A stretch of 10,384 nt of DNA, taken from the NCBI GenBank assembly GCA_964497635.1, contig CAZCDB010000050.1, positions 1 through 10,384 on the forward strand, written 5' to 3'. Each line of letters begins with the position of its first letter. Positions within the stretch are counted from its first letter, which is position 1. A model generated the notes under the pieces. The model was not told the DNA's origin, searched no databases, and was given only the letters and a program-made list of their open reading frames with translations. Both the position numbers and the translations under genes were made by a program. Shown piece after piece: positions 5,856 to 10,384 of this stretch. This DNA is from CAMDWQ01 sp964497635 (GTDB lineage Bacteria > Omnitrophota > Gorgyraeia > 2-02-FULL-51-18).

Positions 5856-6195
5856 ACAAAATATCTTCTCTCTTTCCGTAAATTTTAAAGGGCTCTCCCC
5901 ACTGATTTTTATTGGTTAAATCCCAGGCTTGATGACGAAACACTGCCGGTCTTAAACGAATCCCCCAAGCACCCCCGTAAATCATGTAAGCGATCCCATC
6001 GCTGGAGTCAGCGATTTTAACGGCTAGCGCCTGGATAAAGTTTCCCTTCTCATCTACAGCCACGACGTCGCAAGGGACTTCTTTTCCCTCATCACCGATT
6101 AAAATCGCACGGATGGGCTCGGGAGCGCTCAGTTCATTAAAGACAAATTCCTGACTTTCAGAGCAATTGGGGTTGGACTGAATTTCCAGATGCAT
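5830..6195 (-). CDS. Hypothetical protein, 121 aa, not recognised
   Basis: I do not recognise this protein. It is a plausible gene because its start forms a TAATG overlap with the preceding TPR gene and its end runs into the ferredoxin gene, filling the operon without a gap. The sequence has no signal peptide, membrane helix or metal-binding motif. It looks mainly beta-rich, with IRAILIGDEGKEVPCDVVAV near 28-47 and IAYMIYGGAWGIRLRPAVF near 68-86, and ends with a polar tail, KIYGKREDILYGTSSF. It has only two cysteines (residues 11 and 42). No Shine-Dalgarno is seen before the ATG, so translation probably depends on coupling to the TPR gene. A role alongside that protein or the ferredoxin is a guess from position. 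Confidence 0.7.
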   Translation of the reverse strand: MHLEIQSNPNCSESQEFVFNELSAPEPIRAILIGDEGKEVPCDVVAVDEKGNFIQALAVKIADSSDGIAYMIYGGAWGIRLRPAVFRHQAWDLTNKNQWGEPFKIYGKREDILYGTSSFKV

Positions 6196-7001
6196 TAGAC
6201 AGGATTTGAAGACAACTGGCGAATCTTCTCTTCAAGCTTGATAGCCAAAGGCGAATCTCTGCCGCCTAGTTTTTGAAATGCTTTTGAATAATAAATCAGC
6301 GCGTCAGCAGGACGGCGCATTTCAGATAAAGCCTCGCCAAGATAATAAAATATCTCAACCCATTCATAATATTGTAAATTTTTACCCTCAGCTTTTTGAA
6401 TGGCCTGCCAATAATGACGCCGCGCAAGAGAAAATTGCTTGGCCTGTATGTAGCGGGAACCTAAATAGCTTTCTAGCTCCCAGCTCTCCGGATTATCCCG
6501 AATCCCTTTTTCAAGAAGCTCTAAGGCTTCATTCCTTTTTTTAAAATCAACCTCCAACCAATAAGCAATGGACAATATCGCTTCAATGTTATGTGGATCA
6601 AGGCTGGTAGAAAGAGCAAAAAAAGGGAGAAGCTCTCTTCTTTTGGATTGATCCAAGTGATAATGCTCATGGCTTTGAACACGGGCGTTTATTTTAGCAA
6701 TCCAATCGACCGCTCCGGGGCTAGCCTCTTCCCCATGATCATGTCCACAGTTTTTATGGTCATGCTCTTTATCGGAACGATGGTCTTCTTCCTCAAATTT
6801 TTTGGTCACGCCCCCGTGATAGTACTCATCCGCTTTTAAAAATAAAGAGTCTCCGAAAATTTCTTTGGAGCTCCCAAAGATCCTCTCCAGGGGTGAGCCT
6901 TTAGCAGCGGCTGAGGCCTCTCCGTGGAAGCCTAGGTCAACAAAGACGGCCAAACACACCGCCAAGACCCAAAGCAGTAAAGTGGGGACGTATGATTTCA
7001 T
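6195..7001 (-). CDS. Membrane-anchored or exported TPR protein with a histidine-rich segment
   Basis: From the ATG at 7001 this is a 268-residue protein. Residues 4-24 form a hydrophobic signal or anchor, followed by GEASAAAKG, where a signal peptidase could cut. Residues 73-90 are unusually rich in His and acidic residues, with HDHKNCGHDHGEE near 80-92 and a second cluster HEHYH at 111-115; both look able to bind metal. From about 135 to 250 there are helical repeats with TPR spacing: LDPHNIEAILSIAYWL, AKQFSLARRHYWQAIQKAEG, and LGEALSEMRRPADALIYYSKAFQKLG. The longer frame from 7112 adds a second hydrophobic stretch and is rejected, because the ATG at 7001 overlaps the permease stop as ATGA. 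The gene follows an ABC ATPase and permease directly, so it is probably a periplasmic-side partner of that exporter. No assigned function is recognised. Confidence 0.82.
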   Translation of the reverse strand: MKSYVPTLLLWVLAVCLAVFVDLGFHGEASAAAKGSPLERIFGSSKEIFGDSLFLKADEYYHGGVTKKFEEEDHRSDKEHDHKNCGHDHGEEASPGAVDWIAKINARVQSHEHYHLDQSKRRELLPFFALSTSLDPHNIEAILSIAYWLEVDFKKRNEALELLEKGIRDNPESWELESYLGSRYIQAKQFSLARRHYWQAIQKAEGKNLQYYEWVEIFYYLGEALSEMRRPADALIYYSKAFQKLGGRDSPLAIKLEEKIRQLSSNPV

Positions 7002-7774
7002 CCGATTGTCTTTTTTTGAAGCAAGACTTTGCCCAGAGAAAGAAAGAAGGCCGTATAAACACAAGCGTATAAGGTAAGAAATAAAAGGAGGGGCAAAGAA
7101 AGCGGCGGCCACTCGTGGATAAAACGCTGTCTTAAATCAAAAAATTCAAAATGGGGTAAAGAAAAGTAAAGTATCTCCGCTAAAACACGACTGGCAAGCA
7201 TCATAGACTCACCCGAGGTCTTAAGGTTAGCGCCGTAGGTGTTGATTAAAACATACAAAATCATGGAAAGTGTGATATTGGCCGAGGTTGTCAAAAAATA
7301 AGAAAACGCGCTAGTCATCGCAGCGATTACCATCAGGCATAGCAAGAATAGGTAGTAGGACTGGGCCGTGATCATCAGCGGAGTTAATTTTCCAGCTTTG
7401 AGCGACACAATGGCGATAAATAAAATAAAAAAAATAGAGAAAGTCGCCCACGAGGCCCATAAAACACCTAAGAATTTTCCCACCACAAACTGCTGTCGAC
7501 TAACGGGCTTTGCAAGCAACACAGAAGCTGTACGATTTTGAATCTCGGAAGGGAATTGACGCGCCGCCAAACTCGAGGTCAAGAAAGCTGAGAATAAAAA
7601 CATCAGGAGAAGTCCTATCTCCATCAAATAAAAACTGATTTTCTCGGTATTGTAAAAGTTAAGCTGTGAAGCATAAAACAAGACCACAAAAATAAGGATC
7701 AGCGCGACATAAAAATCCTTTTTGCGAAAGATTTCCTTTAACACCATCCGTGAAATGGCCAGAATAGGATCCAT
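6998..7774 (-). CDS. ABC-2 type transporter permease (NosY / multicopper-maturation type)
   Basis: A 258-residue inner-membrane permease with six hydrophobic segments, at about 21-37, 48-70, 103-125, 141-160, 165-183 and 226-250. The loop after the second helix reads AARQFPSEIQNRTASVLLAKPVSRQQFVVGKF, with the E...R......P.SR..F..GK pattern typical of COG1277/ABC-2 permeases. LPHFEFFDLR near 206-215 also fits that group, which includes NosY of the copper-site maturation system of nitrous oxide reductase. It pairs with the ATPase encoded just upstream, sharing one base (TGATG). Most likely two copies assemble with two ATPases. The transported substrate is unknown; the His-rich protein encoded next hints at metal-related traffic, but this is inference. 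Confidence 0.88.
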   Translation of the reverse strand: MDPILAISRMVLKEIFRKKDFYVALILIFVVLFYASQLNFYNTEKISFYLMEIGLLLMFLFSAFLTSSLAARQFPSEIQNRTASVLLAKPVSRQQFVVGKFLGVLWASWATFSIFFILFIAIVSLKAGKLTPLMITAQSYYLFLLCLMVIAAMTSAFSYFLTTSANITLSMILYVLINTYGANLKTSGESMMLASRVLAEILYFSLPHFEFFDLRQRFIHEWPPLSLPLLLFLTLYACVYTAFFLSLGKVLLQKKTIG

Positions 7775-8499
7775 CAGGCGGCCCCCCGAATCGTTTCCAC
7801 AAAAAATCTCTCAAGATTTTTTTCCTTCTGATCTTTTAACACTTCGCCGATAGAGCCCTGACGGACCAGCTTTCCGCTGCGAATGATGGCGATGGAGTCA
7901 CACAAGAGCTCAACCTCGGACAACTCGTGAGAAGAAAAGAAAATGGTTTTTCCTTGAGATTTTAGCTGAGTCAAAATATTTCTTAGATCCGTTCGAGCCA
8001 GAGGGTCCAAACCGGAGGTGGGTTCATCCAAAATCAGGGTTTGAGGCTCATTGATGAGCGCTTGAGCCAGACTGATTTTCTGTGTCATGCCCTTGGAAAA
8101 AGTTCCTACAAAGCGGTGAGCTACGTGAGACATTCCTACCAGATCCAGAAGCGAGCGAACTCTGTTCTTTAGCGTATCTTTCTCAATCTCAAAAAGTTGT
8201 CCGTAAAAAGTAAGGATCTCTGTGGGGGTTAAAAATCGATAATAGTTGGCTTCTTCCGGGAGATAGCCTATCTGACGCCGGGAGTCAGGATTGCTGGGCA
8301 AAAGGCCATGCAGTTTAATTTCTCCAGCATGATAATCCACTAGACCGAGTATCGCCTTGATTGTGGAGCTTTTGCCCGCGCCATTGGGACCCAAAAAACC
8401 AAAAATCTCGCCCCTTTTGACGTCAAAGGAAAGTCCGTCGACCGCGCAATGAGTTTTATAATGAATCGAAAGTGAGTTGATCTCTATGACTGCTTCCAA
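7774..8499 (-). CDS. ABC transporter ATP-binding protein (ABC-2 exporter type)
   Basis: A 241-residue ATPase that powers the permease encoded next to it. The nucleotide-binding features are all present: Walker A GPNGAGKS (37-44), IGYLPEEANYY at the Q-loop position (77-87, with Pro-Glu in place of the usual Gln, common in this subfamily), signature TFSKGMTQK (133-141), Walker B LILDEP (155-160) and the switch histidine in SSHELSE (His191). The FSKGM signature is typical of exporters of the NatA/CcmA/NosF type. The start is TTG at 8499, supported by a run resembling AGGAGGTG just upstream that overlaps the nuoI stop; MEAVIEINSLSIHYK is a normal beginning. The gap to nuoI is 10 nt. Confidence 0.93.
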   Translation of the reverse strand: MEAVIEINSLSIHYKTHCAVDGLSFDVKRGEIFGFLGPNGAGKSSTIKAILGLVDYHAGEIKLHGLLPSNPDSRRQIGYLPEEANYYRFLTPTEILTFYGQLFEIEKDTLKNRVRSLLDLVGMSHVAHRFVGTFSKGMTQKISLAQALINEPQTLILDEPTSGLDPLARTDLRNILTQLKSQGKTIFFSSHELSEVELLCDSIAIIRSGKLVRQGSIGEVLKDQKEKNLERFFVETIRGAA

Positions 8500-8509
8500 G
8501 ACACCCCCC

Positions 8510-9049
8510 TCAAGACTTCTTTGTTTCGGGCACCCATCCAGTAGGATTTAACAACTCGTTGATATCCATCTGCATCGCTTTGCGGCTGTACGCGGCAATA
8601 TTGAGTATATGCGTATCCATGCGAATCGCATCCTCCGGACAAACTTCGACGCAAAAACCACAGTAAACGCACATCCCAAGATCCAAATCAAATGAGGCCG
8701 GCATTTTTTCAATATTGGGATCCGGATTTTCCTTGGCCACGATATTGATACAGCGCGCAGGACACACCGTCTCACACATCATACACGCCACACAGCGTGG
8801 AGATCCATCTTCTCTTTGGGTCAAGCGATGGCGAGTGCGCGTCCTCTTGGAAAGCGGACGCTTCACCTCCGGATACTGAAAAGTCACAGCACCGGTCATG
8901 CGCTTGTTCAAACCAAAAAGATTTAGCGTCTGAAAAAAGAAATTAATGAAAAAGTGTCGGGAGGTGATCCAAAGCCCCGTAAAAACCATGGGTAGATAGG
9001 TTTTGTCCCAAAAATTTAGCTCTTTTCTTTTGATTAGCTTTGTTGCCAT
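8510..9049 (-). CDS. nuoI: NADH-quinone oxidoreductase subunit I
   Basis: NuoI carries clusters N6a and N6b in the peripheral arm of complex I, passing electrons from NADH toward quinone. The 179-residue product has two complete [4Fe-4S] motifs: CVACMMCETVCP with Cys86, 89, 92 and 96, and CVYCGFCVEVCP with Cys127, 130, 133 and 137. The amphipathic N-terminal part includes YLPMVFTGLWITSRHFFINFFF. The ATG at 9049 has AAGGGA 7 nt upstream and sits 4 nt after the nuoH stop; a longer frame from TTG at 9073 would overlap nuoH by 20 nt and lacks support. It follows nuoH as in normal nuo operons, but the next gene is an ABC ATPase rather than nuoJ. Confidence 0.95.
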   Translation of the reverse strand: MATKLIKRKELNFWDKTYLPMVFTGLWITSRHFFINFFFQTLNLFGLNKRMTGAVTFQYPEVKRPLSKRTRTRHRLTQREDGSPRCVACMMCETVCPARCINIVAKENPDPNIEKMPASFDLDLGMCVYCGFCVEVCPEDAIRMDTHILNIAAYSRKAMQMDINELLNPTGWVPETKKS

Positions 9050-9053
9050 CAGG

Positions 9054-10157
9054 CTATCCCTTCCACCAAACAATCACAAGGCTGGTCACCAATACATTGA
9101 CTAGCGATGCGGGAAATAAAATCTTCCACCCCAAATGCATCAGCTGATCATAACGAAAACGCGGCAAGGTCCAGCGAATAGCCATAAAAAGCCAGTTAAA
9201 CACCGCCACCTTAAACATAAAAGAAAAAACGCCCAAAGCAATCACCATTCCATGGGCCAGCGGGATAAAGGAGCCTCCGGGCAAATGAAAACCGTCCGGC
9301 TGCAAGAAAGGTACCTGCCACCCTCCCAGGAAAAAAGTAGTCATGAGGCATGCTACCAGCACTGTCTCGACTAAGTCTGTCAGAAAAAACATACCAAACT
9401 TCATCCCGCTATATTCGACAAAGTAGCCGATAATCTCCGACTCCCCCTCCGGAAGATCGAAGGGCACGCGCTTGGTTTCCGCTAAAGCAGCTGTCATAAA
9501 AAGAAAAAAAGCCAAGGGCTGCGTAAAAATCCCCCACACCTGCGCCTGTTGACGTACGATCTCCTGAAGACTCAAAGAACCGGAAACCAACACAACCCCC
9601 ATGATCGAAATTCCCATGGTAATTTCGTAAGAAAGCATTTGCGAGGCAGCCCGCATGCCGCCCAGATACGCGTAATTGTTGTTGGAGGCAAAACCCGCCA
9701 AGATGACGCCATACACGCCCAGGCCCAGCATCGCAAAAATAAACAAAACACCGACATTGATATCCGCCACCTGAAGATTGATCGCCCGGCCCCCCACATG
9801 CAAGGTGTCCCCAAAAGGAATCGCCGCAAACGCCATGAGCGCAAACACGACCGAAATCACCGGCGCTAGTGTATGCAAAATCTTATCCGCCCCCCGCGGC
9901 ATAAAGTCTTCTTTTAGAAACATTTTCGCGGCATCCGCCAGCGAGTGAAAGAGCCCCAGTTCATTGGGAAGCCATAAAAGCCAGTTGAGAGGAAAAAGCC
10001 ACTTGGGGAAAATAATTTTCGCGCGATTGGCCCCGATACGATCTTGCATGACGGCACTCTGCTTACGCTCAACCCAGGTCAAAAGACCCGCCAGGTTTAG
10101 CACCATCCCAAGAAAGGCTCCCGCCAAAGCTAGCTTGATCAAAAAATCAATGATCAC
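9054..10157 (-). CDS. nuoH: NADH-quinone oxidoreductase subunit H
   Basis: NuoH is the membrane subunit of complex I that forms the quinone site beside NuoB/D and the start of the proton path. The 367-residue product is somewhat longer than E. coli NuoH (325). Conserved stretches include WVERKQSAVMQDRIGANRA (28-46), LADAAKMFLKEDFMP (73-87), AASQMLSYEI (170-179), the acidic loop ETKRVPFDLPEGESEIIGYFVEYSG, and RWTLPRFRYDQLMHLGWK near the C-terminus. At least eight hydrophobic segments are visible. It starts with GTG at 10157, with GGAGG five nt upstream (10163-10167), and shares GTGA with the nuoG stop. All key charged residues of the quinone loop appear intact, so the subunit should be functional. 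Confidence 0.96.
   Translation of the reverse strand: MIIDFLIKLALAGAFLGMVLNLAGLLTWVERKQSAVMQDRIGANRAKIIFPKWLFPLNWLLWLPNELGLFHSLADAAKMFLKEDFMPRGADKILHTLAPVISVVFALMAFAAIPFGDTLHVGGRAINLQVADINVGVLFIFAMLGLGVYGVILAGFASNNNYAYLGGMRAASQMLSYEITMGISIMGVVLVSGSLSLQEIVRQQAQVWGIFTQPLAFFLFMTAALAETKRVPFDLPEGESEIIGYFVEYSGMKFGMFFLTDLVETVLVACLMTTFFLGGWQVPFLQPDGFHLPGGSFIPLAHGMVIALGVFSFMFKVAVFNWLFMAIRWTLPRFRYDQLMHLGWKILFPASLVNVLVTSLVIVWWKG
9057..9062 (-). promoter_or_regulatory. nuoI: Shine-Dalgarno site selecting the nuoI start
   Basis: AAGGGA on the minus strand lies within the last codons of nuoH, 7 nt before ATG 9049-9047. It favours this codon over the in-frame TTG further upstream. Confidence 0.6.
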
Positions 10158-10384
10158 TTTTGCCTCCAGACAAGACCCTGACTTCCAATTTTCTTATAGT
10201 TCATATCAGCAAAGGCTTCGTTGCTCTTGGCTAGGTCATCAAAAATATGCTCCGGCCTTAAATATTTTGAAGAAACTCCAACAAGCCCCAGAAGATTCAG
10301 AAGCAAGTCCCAGTCCGGCAACGTTTCAGCCAAAGGCTCCACCGCTTTTCGGATCCTCTGCACCCTTCCCTCAAAATTGGTAAA
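10154..10384 (-). CDS. nuoG: NADH-quinone oxidoreductase subunit G, C-terminal fragment (runs off right edge)
   Basis: The last 76 residues of a longer protein are present. The hand-translated frame at the edge begins FTNFEGRVQRIRKAVEP and continues with LPDWDLLLNLLGLVG. The segment T-N-x-E-G-R-V-Q-R is characteristic of the molybdopterin-oxidoreductase-like domain of NuoG, followed by the PDW motif. NuoG carries several Fe-S clusters of the complex I peripheral arm. An apparent start at GTG 10363 is internal, because the frame is open to the edge and the conserved motif extends upstream of it. The TGA overlaps the nuoH GTG. The catalytic and cluster-binding parts lie outside the window. Confidence 0.9.
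   Translation of the reverse strand, partial: FTNFEGRVQRIRKAVEPLAETLPDWDLLLNLLGLVGVSSKYLRPEHIFDDLAKSNEAFADMNYKKIGSQGLVWRQK

Noticed and set aside
6939..6965. LAVC in the TPR protein signal as a lipoprotein box.
   Set aside because: The residue before Cys is Val and the Cys sits in the middle of the hydrophobic core, so lipidation is unlikely.
7001..7112. Longer N-terminus for the TPR protein.
   Set aside because: It would overlap the permease by over 100 nt and add a second hydrophobic segment before a good signal; the ATGA overlap at 7001 is the better start.

Overview
The window looks like chromosomal DNA of a Gram-negative bacterium of moderate GC content. The evidence is an ADP-heptose epimerase (LPS inner core), a multi-subunit NADH:quinone oxidoreductase (complex I), and a SUF operon led by an Rrf2 regulator. 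There is no phage, transposon, CRISPR array, tRNA or rRNA. Taxonomy cannot be fixed from the sequence; an uncultivated deltaproteobacterial or Bdellovibrionota-like lineage is a guess.

Layout. (1) Positions 1-1192, minus strand: an Rrf2/IscR-like repressor overlaps the 5' half of sufB by ATGA. Its promoter carries a 25-bp inverted repeat over the -10 box, which suggests autoregulated Fe-S assembly. sufB runs off the left edge. (2) Positions 1296-2578, minus strand: an atypical NAD(P)-binding epimerase-like protein and a DUF420 membrane protein overlap, behind an extended -10 promoter. (3) Positions 2579-2831: a divergent intergenic region. It contains a GC-rich (about 71% by hand count), strongly self-complementary block of about 155 nt. 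The block lies just upstream of the heptose epimerase gene on the plus strand and is the least explained part of the window. (4) Positions 2832-3806, plus strand: rfaD/hldD, whose 3' end overlaps the convergent glycoside hydrolase gene by 35 nt. (5) Positions 3772 to the right edge, minus strand: eleven genes with gaps of at most 10 nt or short overlaps, so probably one transcript. In order of transcription they are nuoG (3' end only), nuoH, nuoI, an ABC ATPase, an ABC-2 permease, a membrane-anchored His-rich TPR protein, an unrecognised 121-aa protein, a thioredoxin-like [2Fe-2S] ferredoxin, an EVE-domain protein, a Rieske protein and a secreted GH39-like glycoside hydrolase.

How they may work together. 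Fe-S chemistry recurs: SUF assembly, NuoG/NuoI clusters, a [2Fe-2S] ferredoxin and a Rieske protein. The nuo series does not continue to nuoJ after nuoI but switches to an ABC exporter of the NosY/multicopper-maturation type plus a histidine-rich TPR protein. That combination is the best candidate for an uncharacterised system, possibly in metal handling or envelope redox assembly, though this is inferred from context only. Several starts given here differ from the longest open frame because Shine-Dalgarno sites or stop/start overlaps point to an internal codon.
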